DNA of 64,000 bases, from positions 60,245,212 through 60,309,211 of the forward strand of contig OZ034967.1 of the NCBI GenBank assembly GCA_964030785.1, in the 5' to 3' direction. Positions 35,202-47,524 of the stretch are shown here, piece by piece (positions within the stretch are counted from its first letter, which is position 1; each line of letters starts with the position of its first letter). Origin of the DNA: Siderastrea siderea. Its lineage: Eukaryota > Cnidaria > Anthozoa > Scleractinia > Rhizangiidae. Below the pieces are notes generated by a model. The model was given only the letters and a program-made list of their open reading frames with translations, had not been told where the DNA came from and did no database searches. The position numbers were made by a program, and so were the translations under genes.

Positions 35202-36437
35202 TTAAGACAAATACAACTTTGTCAGAGTTGTGTTAGTCTGAAGAGCAGCAGCAAGTGCAGCAACCCCTTCAGCACCAAGGTTATTGAGGGACAAATCCAA
35301 CTCTGTCAGAGTTGTGTTAATCTGAAGAGCAGCAGCAAGTGCAGCAGCCCCTTCAGCATCAAGGTTATTGTCAGACAAATACAACACTGTCAGAGTTGTG
35401 TTAGTCTGAAGAGCAGCAGCAAGTGCAGCAACCCCATCAGCACCAAGGTTATTGTGTGACAAATACAACTCTGTCAGAGTTGTGTTAGTCTGAAGAGCAG
35501 CAGCAAGTGCAGCAACCCCTTCAGCATCAAGGTTATTGTGTGACAAATACAACTCTGTCAGAGTTGTGTTAGTCTGAAGAGCAGCAGCAAGTGCAGCAGC
35601 CCCTTCAGCACCAAGGTTATTGTGTGACAAACCCAACACTGTCAGAGTTGTGTTAGTCTGAAGAGCAGCAGCAAGTGCAGCAGCCCCTTCAGCACCAAGG
35701 TTATTGTGTGACAAACCCAACACTGTCAGAGTTGTGTTAGTCTGAAGAGCAGCAGCAAGTGCAGCAGCCCCTTCAGCACCAAGGTTATTGCGTGACAAAT
35801 CCAACATTGTCAGAGTTGTGTTAGTCTGAAGAGCAGCAGCAAGTGCAGCAGCCCCTTCAGCACCAAGGTTATTGTGTGACAAATCCAACTCTGTCAGAGT
35901 TGTGTTAGTCTGAAGAGCAGCAGCAAGTGCAGCAGCCCCTTCAGCATCAAGGTTATTGTCAGACAAATCCAACTCTGTCAGAGTTGTGTTAGTCTGAAGA
36001 GCAGCAGCAAGTGCAGCAACCCCATCAGCACCAAGGTTATTGTGTGACAAATACAACTCTGTCAGAGTTGTGTTAGTCTGAAGAGCAGCAGCAAGTGCAG
36101 CAACCCCTTCAGCATCAAGGTTATTGACAGGCAAATACAACTCTGTCAGAGTTGTGTTCGTCTTTAGCGCTTCAGCCAGCACAACAACCTGATCATAACC
36201 ACCTCTTGCACGAACGACAATGCTTTCAAGTCTCAGAAGCAAGCCAAAGGTACGTGCCAATTCCAAATGAAAATCACTCTGTTCTTTTTTGCATTCTGCA
36301 ATGCACTTCAATGCAAAATCAATCTGATCTTGGTGGACATGAATCGTTATACTCTTGATAAGGGCCAATGCTGTTTCTTCAGACTGCGTAGCTAGCAAAC
36401 AAAGATGGAAATAACACCTGCTGCCTCCGTCTGTCAC
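35202..36437 (-). pseudogene. LRR-only cassette 1 (truncated NLR)
   Basis: The minus strand encodes a pre-LRR segment (QSEETALALIKSI..., ~80 residues) and 12 leucine-rich repeats of 28 residues, with core NTTLTELxLSxNNLGAEG, the ribonuclease-inhibitor-like class. The NACHT domain is missing. Homology to the full gene at 54124 ends at AGCA (36394-36397) and continues into unrelated flank. There is no ATG: the frame begins with GTG shortly after an in-frame stop. The 3' end is TCT TAA where the full gene has TCT CAA, removing the last ~18 residues. Probably a pseudogene, unless a spliced upstream exon supplies a start. Confidence 0.8.
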
Positions 36438-37765
36438 GAATTAATTCCAAGGTTCAGCTAGAAGAGGTCCTCATGGTAAGCTGTCCCAGAATTTTGTTTT
36501 TTGTTTCTTGACGCTGATCGATGCAGGCACAAGCCTAATGACGAATTTTTTGTTTGTTTTCTGTTATGCTAGCGCGGAGTTTACTTTGTGCGTGCTCTTT
36601 TACTTGTGCTTCAAATATGCTTGCGTTTGTTTTGCTTGTCACAACTAAAAACCGATGTTTTCCTCAAGAAAAAAGGGAATATGAAGCGGAATTTTAAAGA
36701 AACCACCGAAATATCTTTATTAAACCTGGTTGTAAGTTAGTCAAGAGGATGTGACAAACGCAAATCAGCTGGCGTATCACCAACAATACCTTGCGATCCG
36801 TTACTGTTCCAGCGGAAAAGGCTTCTAGAAATATTGTTCCTGCGAATCTGATGGGCCAAGACCAAAGTTGGAAATGAGACGTTTTTATGAGCTTCCAACC
36901 ACCATAAAGGCTCCCTTTAATTCAACCTTAGAATACATAAGGTATTTCAGACAAACCACCGTTACAAAGCCTACTCAAACGGGGTCGCAAATGGACACAT
37001 GTACAAGTTGGAAAAAAGCGTTGAAACCTTGCGTCCACTTTGATCAAACTCAAACTCACACTTTCCCTGAGCATCAGGCTTTTCGAGTCCATACCCTCCC
37101 CACCCCCTTTAGGCGGACCTGATACTCAAGTTAACTCACTCCCAAGATGGCGTACTTTTTTCACGCGGCGTTTGGCCACCCAAAGCAAGTCGACACGAGT
37201 TGGTCTCAGTATTGTTTACTTTAGTATCAGTGCGGGCGGGCTGCACTGAAGTCATTTTTTGTTTTCAGCTTTCCTTCTACTCACCTAGTCCATTTGTGTA
37301 CCTATTGCAAGTCTGTCCATGCAAGTTCGCACCATGAAAGTTGCGTTGACTGCGCAGGTCTCCCTTTGGCTAAGGTTTAATGTCGTACTCCCTTGAGTAA
37401 TAAGGATTTACTTTTAGCTTAAAAGTGAACCGATTTGAAAAGGGTCACTTTAGCCTCCAGGAATACCTTAATTACCCAGTGTGTTAAAGACTACTGTTTT
37501 TTTCGTTTTTTTTTTCCTCTCCTCTGGTATCGATTGTCGCTCCTGTGCATCTCATGACACTTGTTTTTTAAGTGCCTAGCTAAGCTTACCTCAAAGGCCT
37601 TGCAAAGTGGAGAAGGGTGATGTTTTCTTTTTTGAAATAACTTGTCGCGTTCCAGAGATAGAGAGCACCAAAACTGATGAAATCATGTAAAAAGGCATTG
37701 CAAACAGAATCATTAAGTGATTGAATCAGACTTAGTTTTGGAATATAAAAATTCTGGCTACACTA

Positions 37766-38184
37766 CAGGGGCACCCAACGACAAGATTTTAGCAAAATAC
37801 TAGAAATATCATTTTCTGCTTTCTTAGATTCTCTCAGAGCTTTTTAAAGGCATATTTGTTTCAGCTAACACAGGTTGATCTGTTCGGCGTTCTTAGCTGA
37901 AAATTTAGGCCGCAGAAAATTTTAGGAAACAGAATCCTATCCGCCGAATTTCCGAGCTGCTGATGGCTCTCCGAAAATGCTAGCTGACCTTATTCTGCCC
38001 TCTAAACAACATATTTGTCCCTCCGAAAACAATAGGAACTAATAAGTGCTCTTGTTGCGAAAGTCTGAGGTCATGTTTCTCCAAAGAAATCTCTAGCTTT
38101 CACGGCAATTAAATCCGAAAATCTCAGTCGATTTTAGGCCTTCCGAACAGATATATTCCCGAAACGAACCGATGGGTGCCCCTG
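37766..38184. mobile_element. 419-bp CAGGGGCACCC element, unit 1
   Basis: The ends are CAGGGGCACCCAACG and CGATGGGTGCCCCTG, flanked by ACACTA on both sides. Unit 0 has a single ACACTA (29961-29966) and no insert, a clear empty site. Non-coding, therefore non-autonomous. The target duplication of about 6 bases leaves the superfamily undecided. Confidence 0.85.
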
Positions 38185-38706
38185 ACACTAGGTACCAGAG
38201 GTTACAATTTTCCTGTTTTTGTAAAGCCGTTGGCAAAGGTCGTACAACGACCGTCGAACAATAATGAAAATAGGCACTGAACCAGTGACCAGTGTAGTAC
38301 TCCATCAACTTAGTTATAAAAACAGCCTTGTAAGAATGCAACAATGCTCTAAGCCGCCTTCTATGGTTAGAAATTCCATAAAGGCTACCCATCCCGCGTG
38401 CAACAACGCTTTGCTTGAGCGCAAAAGGGACGGATTTTCCATAATATTCATGCCAGGATCGCGAAAATGTACTACTCAATTATTCTTTAATTGGTCTTTC
38501 TTTAAGATTTCTTTCACAGACTTAAATATTAGAATCCCCTTGTGCAGCGCAATAAAAATAGTTCCATAAGAAAGTATTTTTCAATAGCATTAATTGAAAT
38601 GGTGACGCTCTACACAGTCTCAAAAGTCACAACCACTTCGTGGAGCAAAATAACAGGATAAAAGAGAAATACGCTCAGTATGAATCGATCAATCAATGAA
38701 TCAATG

Positions 38707-38737
<31 letters not shown>

Positions 38738-38850
38738 TTTATTTGTCAATCAATGTAGATATAAATACGTTCAGTGGGTATACACTCCAGGAGATCTTCG
38801 CTCGTTCTACTGAGCTTTTCAGAGAAACTCTCTAGCGAATATGTTATATA

Positions 38851-39111
38851 TTAATCAATTTTTACCTTTTGCTGGAGCCGGGGAGGGACGACTCCCATGT
38901 GAACCGGACGGGAATGCTCGCCGTCTCTCTCAGAGGTGTAAATTACCGATTTTGGTACCACTGAGGGTTTCCAGGACAGAACACCAATAGTTCTAGCCAT
39001 CAAATCATTGTTTACAGTTGCACGCGAGGAAATACAAGCGCCGTCATACTGATTTTCACAGCCATCTTTTTTACAAGGTCTCATTACTATATCAAATAAA
39101 GCTTGAGCCAC
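38851..39111 (-). CDS. Small conserved ORF, unit 1 copy (hypothetical)
   Basis: Same frame as 30697-30945 with one residue change in the shared part (I for M) and a different C-terminus (QQKVKID). Poorly supported as a gene; see the unit 0 copy. Confidence 0.2.
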   Translation of the reverse strand: MAQALFDIVMRPCKKDGCENQYDGACISSRATVNNDLMARTIGVLSWKPSVVPKSVIYTSERDGEHSRPVHMGVVPPRLQQKVKID

Positions 39112-39985
39112 GCCCAGATTGTTCCCCTTAGGGGTCTAATTCACATTTTCCGTCTAGCATCCCTTTCGGTAACGAAAGAGTGAATTACCGCGCGCGATTC
39201 GCGCACGCTAGCCTCTCCACAGTCTCACTTTAGGTATTCACACTCGCTCTAGGCTTTTTGTTCATAGAGCACGCGGGTTCGTCTAGCGGGCCACGTACTG
39301 TATTGCCGTCTATTTCTGATCCCGGAGGCACGTGTCGGAACACAAGGTAACTTTAGCACAGGAGGTTCTTGGGCCACGGACGGTAACCGGAAGTTAAACG
39401 TTTCCCTTCTAACGCATTTTGACTCCATACCGCCATCACGCCAGCCACCAGACACCAAGACAAGAGATTCCAGCCTTTGGTAAGAAGGAAAAGCAAGCCA
39501 ACAAAAAGAACATTCAACTTCCGGTTGACGATCGTGGCTCAAGAACGTCTGTGCTTACATTTCCTAGTATCCCAGGGTACTACCGGTAGCTACAGGCATG
39601 TTGGTGGGATATGAAAACCACAATCAAGATTGGAGACTAGAAGCCTGTACCAGGCGATCTGATGGTGGGGAGCGAAGGAAAAAGGGCGCGTAACGAAAAA
39701 ATATCGCAAGCGAAAAAGAAAAGATCAACGCCTTGGAAAGCCGTTAGGACTCGGGGAGGGGGGGAACGGTTACAAAAATACAATGAAATTAAAACAGTTT
39801 AGGCTGAGAAAAATCCATACAAGAAGTGAATGTTTCCCCGTTCAAATAACATCGCTGTCAATTAAAACCAAGACCTGAGTTTCGTCTCCCTTTCTTTAAT
39901 TTGATGTGTACTCGTTGATCCTAAAAGGTACATCAATAACCTTAACCCTAATAAGTCCCAGTGTCAACTGACAAATTCTCCTTAC

Positions 39986-40174
39986 TAGTGTCCTTACATT
40001 TCTTATAGTTCTCGTTGAGATAAATTGTATAAATATCAACACAGCTCATCTTTGGTGATCATTCCCTTAATTCGTATGATCTGTTAGATTAATTATGCAT
40101 TGATCACAGAGAGAGGTTTGATATTGATCACTACTGGGACTATAAGTGTTCAGATAGTACTTATGAATTAACAA
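39986..40174. other. Unit-specific segment
   Basis: About 190 bases (from TTATAGTTCTCGTTGAG) present in units 1-3 and absent from unit 0, at the place where unit 0 has its 2.26-kb segment. Non-coding. Confidence 0.55.
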
Positions 40175-41398
40175 CATTTAACTTTTAAAAACGTACATCA
40201 ACTTCTTTTGAGGACTTAACCGTAGAAGTTGAGGAGTAATAACATTTCTCAGTTATAAAAGACCTTTTGTAAAACAATCTCACCCCTTGGTATGTACTGA
40301 ACTAGTTTGCCAAATTTTCTAAGAAATAAAAAAAAAATGTCAGAGAGGCATCAACTTTAAAGTGATTAGATATAACCATTCTAAGAGGTAAAGTAGCCTC
40401 ACTTGACTTAGATAGCTAGATAGTTTATTGAAGTTTTAAAATTACAGCTCTAGAGCTGAATTAGATAAAACTTTACAAATGAATTCAAATAATAAAACTA
40501 TGCTAAGATGTGAAACACGAAAAACACCTAATAACAGTATTAACTACAGTATTATTAATTTTTTTCAATGAAAATTAAATAACTATGCCGGTTTCTCGAA
40601 TACTAGATAACAGGACAGTACCATGAAACTGCAGACAAGGAATCGTTTTGATTTTATCTTTTCCGTCATTTTGTTGGTTTCCTTTTTCCTTGTGTTGATT
40701 TACGGCCTATTCACAAGACTAACGCTAAATACTCGCACACAATACAGATACTGTATAATATTGTGTTGGAAATCATGCTAATTTTCAGTGTATATATCTC
40801 ACTAAACTCAAAAGAAAATAAAAGTTTAATTAGAGAAAACACGGAGCGAGCAAGCGAACATCCTCTATTGAAGGAGTTAGACAGTACACCTTCTTTGAAG
40901 CACTTTGTCGGCTTTTTAAAAAGCCCTCAATCGACTGCATGACTAATGAGAATAATTATTAAACAGTCATGAAAGAGTTAGGACGGAAATGTATCCGAAC
41001 TTCCTTTTCATAATTCGAATAACTTTTTCTTTTTTTTATATCAACCAAAGATTCTATTTTAGTCGGGTAACAAGCTTGCGACAGCTTTAAAAGCGCCTTA
41101 ACAATTAAATGGCTTTTTCAGCTCGTAATGAAAGCAACAAAACTTTAATTTACGTCTGACAGGCTGAGCCACTTGGCTTCTACATTTCAACTCGCTCTGT
41201 GTTTAAAAACTAGTTAACGGCTCTTAAAACGTCCACGTAATTACGTACTCTTTTTTACAAAGTGGATATTTGTTTTGTTGTTTTCTTCAAAACGTAGAGG
41301 AGATTGGAGATGGAGGAAACTCAAACGTCTTAAACTTAAAACCAAGAGAGTAGGATACGGTCGCCATGTGCCTCTTTGACAGACTGACTTAAGTCACC

Positions 41399-42550
41399 TT
41401 AAGACAAATACAACTTTGTCAGAGTTGTGTTAGTCTGAAGAGCAGCAGCAAGTGCAGCAACCCCTTCAGCACCAAGGTTATTGAGGGACAAATCCAACTC
41501 TGTCAGAGTTGTGTTAATCTGAAGAGCAGCAGCAAGTGCAGCAGCCCCTTCAGCATCAAGGTTATTGTCAGACAAATACAACACTGTCAGAGTTGTGTTA
41601 GTCTGAAGAGCAGCAGCAAGTGCAGCAACCCCATCAGCACCAAGGTTATTGTGTGACAAATACAACTCTGTCAGAGTTGTGTTAGTCTGAAGAGCAGCAG
41701 CAAGTGCAGCAACCCCTTCAGCATCAAGGTTATTGTGTGACAAATACAACTCTGTCAGAGTTGTGTTAGTCTGAAGAGCAGCAGCAAGTGCAGCAGCCCC
41801 TTCAGCACCAAGGTTATTGTGTGACAAACCCAACACTGTCAGAGTTGTGTTAGTCTGAAGAGCAGCAGCAAGTGCAGCAGCCCCTTCAGCACCAAGGTTA
41901 TTGCGTGACAAATCCAACATTGTCAGAGTTGTGTTAGTCTGAAGAGCAGCAGCAAGTGCAGCAGCCCCTTCAGCACCAAGGTTATTGTGTGACAAATCCA
42001 ACTCTGTCAGAATTGTGTTAGTCTGAAGAGCAGCAGCAAGTGCAGCAGCCCCTTCAGCATCAAGGCTATTGTCAGACAAATCCAACTCTGTCAGAGTTCT
42101 GTTAGTCTGAAGAGCAGCAGCAAGTGCAGCAACCCCATCAGCACCAAGGTTATTGTGTGACAAATACAACTCTGTCAGAGTTGTGTTAGTCTGAAGAGCA
42201 GCAGCAAGTGCAGCAACCCCTTCAGCATCAAGGTTATTGACAGGCAAATACAACTCTGTCAGAGTTGTGTTCGTCTTTAGCGCTTCAGCCAGCACAACAA
42301 CCTGATCATAACCACCTCTTGCACGAACGACAATGCTTTCAAGTCTCAGAAGCAAGCCAAAGGTACCTGCCAATTCTAAATGAAAATCACTCTGTTCTTT
42401 TTTGCATTCTGCAATGCACTTCAATGCAAAATCAATCTGATCTTGGTGGACATGAATCGTTATGCTCTTGATAAGGGCCAATGCTGTTTCTTCAGACTGC
42501 GTAGCTAGCAAACAAAGATGGAAATAACACCTGCTGCCTCCGTCTGTCAC
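41399..42550 (-). pseudogene. LRR-only cassette 2 (truncated NLR)
   Basis: As cassette 1, but with 11 LRRs: the frame is 84 bases shorter, exactly one repeat. It shares the AGCA junction (42507-42510), the lack of an ATG and the premature TAA. Private changes include Gly for Arg in ELAGTFG and an Arg in one repeat (TNRTLTELDL). One repeat has NTILTELDL instead of NTTLTELDL. The shared lesions show that it descends from the same broken copy as cassettes 1 and 3. Confidence 0.8.
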
Positions 42551-43877
42551 GAATTAATTCCAAGGTTCAGCTAGAAGAGGTCCTCATGGTAAGCTGTCCC
42601 AGAATTTTGTTTTTTGTTTCTTGACGCTGATCGATGCAGGCACAAGCCTAATGACGAATTTTTTGTTTGTTTTCTGTTATGCTAGCGCGGAGTTTACTTT
42701 GTGCGTGCTCTTTTACTTGTGCTTCAAATATGCTTGCGTTTGTTTTGCTTGTCACAACTAAAAACCGATGTTTTCCTCAAGAAAAAAGGGAATATGAAGC
42801 GGAATTTTAAAGAAACCACCGAAATATCTTTATTAAACCTGGTTGTAAGTTAGTCAAGAGGATGTGACAAACGCAAATCAGCTGGCGTATCACCAACAAT
42901 ACCTTGCGATCCGTTACTGTTCCAGCGGAAAAGGCTTCTAGAAATATTGTTCCTGCGAATCTGATGGGCCAAGACCAAAGTTGGAAATGAGACGTTTTTA
43001 TGAGCTTCCAACCACCATAAAGGCTCCCTTTAATTCAACCTTAGAATACATAAGGTATTTCAGACAAACCACCGTTACAAAGCCTACTCAAACGGGGTCG
43101 CAAATGGACACATGTACAAGTTGGAAAAAAGCGTTGAAACCTTGCGTCCACTTTGATCAAACTCAAACTCACACTTTCCCTGAGCATCAGGCTTTTCGAG
43201 TCCATACCCTCCCCACCCCCTTTAGGCGGACCTGATACTCAAGTTAACTCACTCCCAAGATGGCGTACTTTTTTCACGCGGCGTTTGGCCACCCAAAGCA
43301 AGTCGACACGAGTTGGTCTCAGTATTGTTTACTTTAGTATCAGTGCGGGCGGGCTGCACTGAAGTCATTTTTTGTTTTCAGCTTTCCTTCTACTCACCTA
43401 GTCCATTTGTGTACCTATTGCAAGTCTGTCCATGCAAGTTCGCACCATGAAAGTTGCGTTGACTGCGCAGGTCTCCCTTTGGCTAAGGTTTAATGTCGTA
43501 CTCCCTTGAGTAATAAGGATTTACTTTTAGCTTAAAAGTGAACCGATTTGAAAAGGGTCACTTTAGCCTCCAGGAATACCTTAATTACCCAGTGTGTTAA
43601 AGACTACTGTTTTTTTCGTTTTTTTTTCCTCTCCTCTGGTATCGATTGTCGCTCCTGTGCATCTCATGACACTTGTTTTTTAAGTGCCTAGCTAAGCTTA
43701 CCTCAAAGGCCTTGCAAAGTGGAGAAGGGTGATGTTTTCTTTTTTGAAATAACTTGTCGCGTTCCAGAGATAGAGAGCACCAAAACTGATGAAATCATGT
43801 AAAAAGGCATTGCAAACAGAATCATTAAGTGATTGAATCAGACTTAGTTTTGGAATATAAAAATTCTGGCTACACTA

Positions 43878-44296
43878 CAGGGGCACCCAACGACAAGATT
43901 TTAGCAAAATACTAGAAATATCATTTTCTGCTTTCTTAGATTCTCTCAGAGCTTTTTAAAGGCATATTTGTTTCAGCTAACACAGATTGATCTGTTCGGC
44001 GTTCTTAGCTGAAAATTTAGGCCGCAGAAAATTTTAGGAAACAGAATCCTATCCGCCGAATTTCCGAGCTGCTGATGGCTCTCCGAAAATGCTAGCTGAC
44101 CTTATTCTGCCCTCTAAACAACATATTTGTCCCTCCGAAAACAATAGGAACTAATAAGTGCTCTTGTTGCGAAAGTCTGAGGTCATGTTTCTCCAAAGAA
44201 ATCTCTAGCTTTCACGGCAATTAAATCCGAAAATCTCAGTCGATTTTAGGCCTTCCGAACAGATATATTCCCGAAACGAACCGATGGGTGCCCCTG
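43878..44296. mobile_element. 419-bp CAGGGGCACCC element, unit 2
   Basis: Same element, site and ACACTA flanks as in unit 1. It was copied with the unit and was not inserted independently. Confidence 0.85.
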
Positions 44297-44818
44297 ACAC
44301 TAGGTACCAGAGGTTACAATTTTCCTGTTTTTGTAAAGCCGTTGGCAAAGGTCGTACAACGACCGTCGAACAATAATGAAAATAGGCACTGAACCAGTGA
44401 CCAGTGTAGTACTCCATCAACTTAGTTATAAAAACAGCCTTGTAAGAATGCAACAATGCTCTAAGCCGCCTTCTATGGTTAGAAATTCCATAAAGGCTAC
44501 CCATCCCGCGTGCAACAACGCTTTGCTTGAGCGCAAAAGGGACGGATTTTCCATAATATTCATGCCAGGATCGCGAAAATGTACTACTCAATTATTCTTT
44601 AATTGGTCTTTCTTTAAGATTTCTTTCACAGACTTAAATATTAGAATCCCCTTGTGCAGCGCAATAAAAATAGTTCCATAAGAAAGTATTTTTCAATAGC
44701 ATTAATTGAAATGGTGACGCTCTACACAGTCTCAAAAGTCACAACCACTTCGTGGAGCAAAATAACAGGATAAAAGAGAAATACGCTCAGTATGAATCGA
44801 TCAATCAATGAATCAATG

Positions 44819-44861
<43 letters not shown>

Positions 44862-44974
44862 TTTATTTGTCAATCAATGTAGATATAAATACGTTCAGTG
44901 GGTATACACTCCAGGAGATCTTCGCTCGTTCTACTGAGCTTTTCAGAGGAACTCTCTAGCGAATATGTTATATA

Positions 44975-45268
44975 TTAATCAATTTTTACCTTTTGTTGGA
45001 GCCGGGGAGGGACGACTCCCATGTGAACCGGACGGGAATGCTCGCCGTCTCTCTCAGAGGTGTAAATTACCGATTTTGGTACCACTGAGGGTTTCCAGGA
45101 CAGAACACCAATAGTTCTAGCCATCAAATCATTGTTTACAGTTGCACGCGAGGAAATACAAGCGCCGTCATACTGATTTTCACAGCCATCTTTTTTACAA
45201 GGTCTCATTACTATACCAAATAAAGCTTGAGCCACGCCCAGATTGTTCCCCTTAGGGGTCCAATTCAC
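44975..45268 (-). CDS. Small conserved ORF, unit 2 copy (hypothetical)
   Basis: The same frame is longer at the 5' side here because an upstream TAG is changed (GGGGTCC for GGGGTCT on the plus strand), and it has G in place of D in the start region. Weak coding support. Confidence 0.2.
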   Translation of the reverse strand: MNWTPKGNNLGVAQALFGIVMRPCKKDGCENQYDGACISSRATVNNDLMARTIGVLSWKPSVVPKSVIYTSERDGEHSRPVHMGVVPPRLQQKVKID

Positions 45269-47524
45269 ATTTTCCGTCTAGCATCCCTTTCGGTAACGAA
45301 AGAGTGAATTACCGCGCGCGATTCGCGCACGCTAGCCTCTCCACAGTCTCACTTTAGGTATTCACACTCGCTCTAGGCTTTTTGTTCATAGAGCACGCGG
45401 GTTCGTCTAGCGGGCCACGTACTGTATTGCCGTCTATTTCTGATCCCGGAGGCACGTGTCGGAACACAAGGTAACTTTAGCACAGGAGGTTCTTGGGCCA
45501 CGGACGGTAACCGGAAGTTAAACGTTTCCCTTCTAACGCATTTTGACTCCATACCGCCATCACGCCAGCCACCAGACACCAAGACAAGAGATTCCAGCCT
45601 TTGGTAAGAAGGAAAAGCAAGCCAACAAAAAGAACATTCAACTTCCGGTTGACGATCGTGGCTCAAGAACGTCTGTGCTTACATTTCCTAGTATCCCAGG
45701 GTACTACCGGTAGCTACAGGCATGTTGGTGGGATATGAAAACCACAATCAAGATTGGAGACTAGAAGCCTGTACCAGGCGATCTGATGGTGGGGAGCGAA
45801 GGAAAAAGGGCGCGTAACGAAAAAATATCGCAAGCGAAAAAGAAAAGATCAACGCCTTGGAAAGCCGTTAGGACTCGGGGAGGGGGGGAACGGTTACAAA
45901 AATACAATGAAATTAAAACAGTTTAGGCTGAGAAAAATCCATACAAGAAGTGAATGTTTCCCCGTTCAAATAACATCGCTGTCAATTAAAACCAAGACCT
46001 GAGTTTCGTCTCCCTTTCTTTAATTTGATGTGTACTCGTTGATCCTAAAAGGTACATCAATAACCTTAACCCTAATAAGTCCCAGTGTCAACTGACAAAT
46101 TCTCCTTACTAGTGTCCTTACATTTCTTATAGTTCTCGTTGAGATAAATTGTATAAATATCAACACAGCTCATCTTTGGTGATCATTCCCTTAATTCGTA
46201 TGATCTGTTAGATTAATTATGCATTGATCACAGAGAGAGGTTTGATATTGATCACTACTGGGACTATAAGTGTTCAGATAGTACTTATGAATTAACAACA
46301 TTTAACTTTTAAAAACGTACATCAACTTCTTTTGAGGACTTAACCGTAGAAGTTGAGGAGTAATAACATTTCTCAGTTATAAAAGACCTTTTGTAAAACA
46401 ATCTCACCCCTTGGTATGTACTGAACTAGTTTGCCAAATTTTCTAAGAAATAAAAAAAAAATGTCAGAGAGGCATCAACTTTTAAAGTGATTAGATATAA
46501 CCATTCTAAGAGGTAAAGTAGCCTCACTTGACTTAGATAGCTAGATAGTTTATTGAAGTTTTAAAATTACAGCTCTAGAGCTGAATTAGATAAAACTTTA
46601 CAAATGAATTCAAATAATAAAACTATGCTAAGATGTGAAACACGAAAAACACCTAATAACAGTATTAACTACAGTATTATTAATTTTTTTTCAATGAAAA
46701 TTAAATAACTATGCCGGTTTCTCGAATACTAGATAACAGGACAGCACTATGAAACTGCAGACAAGGAATCGTTTTGATTTTATCTTTTCCGTCATTTTGT
46801 TGGTTTCCTTTTTCCTTGTGTTGATTTACGGCCTATTCACAAGACTAACGCTAAATACTTGCACACAATACAGATGCTGTATAATATTGTGTTGGAAATC
46901 ATGCTAATTTTCAGTGTATATATCTCACTAAACTCAAAAGAAAATAAAAGTTTAATTAAAGAAAACACGGAGCGAGCAAGCGAACATCCTCTATTGAAGG
47001 AGTTAGACAGTACACCTTCTTTGAAGCACTTTGTCGGCTTTTTAAAAAGCCCTCAATCGACTGCATGACTAATGAGAATAATTATTAAACAGTCATGAAA
47101 GAGTTAGGACGGAAATGTATCCGAACTTCCTTTTCATAATTCGAATAACTTTTTCTTTTTTTTATATCAACCAAAGATTCTATTTTAGTCGGGTAACAAG
47201 CTTGCGACAGCTTTAAAAGCGCCTTAACAATTAAATGGCTTTTTCAGCTCGTAATGAAAGCAACAAAACTTTAATTTACGTCTGACAGGCTGAGCCACTT
47301 GGCTTCTACATTTCAACTCGCTCTGTGTTTAAAAACTAATTAACGGCTCTTAAAACGTCCACGTAATTACGTACTCTTTTTTACAAAGTGGATATTTGTT
47401 TTGTTGTTTTCTTCAAAACGTACAGGAGATTGGAGATGGAGGAAACTCAAACGTCTTAAACTTAAAACCAAGAGAGTAGGATACGGTCGCCATGTGCCTC
47501 TTTGACAGACTGACTTAAGTCACC

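Larger units (their letters stand above)
36398..42510. repeat. Tandem unit 1 (~6.11 kb)
   Basis: It runs from one chimeric junction to the next: copy B-type 3' flank (36398-37680), 419-bp transposon, array flank with a (TCAA)n run (~38685-38742), a 190-base unit-specific segment (~39990-40175), NLR 3' flank, and LRR cassette 2. The many ORFs that are identical between units show how recent the amplification is. Confidence 0.85.

Noticed and set aside
35169..35459. Plus-strand ORFs with SLKSSSKCSNPFS repeats over the LRR blocks (also at 47609-47866)
   Set aside because: They are the antisense of the 84-bp LRR repeats. Because 84 is a multiple of three, an open antisense frame stays open by repetition alone.
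38093..38479. 128-codon minus-strand ORF repeated at 44205 and 50500, with an overlapping 101-codon plus ORF
   Set aside because: Identical between units because the DNA is nearly identical. It extends into the end of the 419-bp transposon and is broken in unit 0, so there is no sign of selection.
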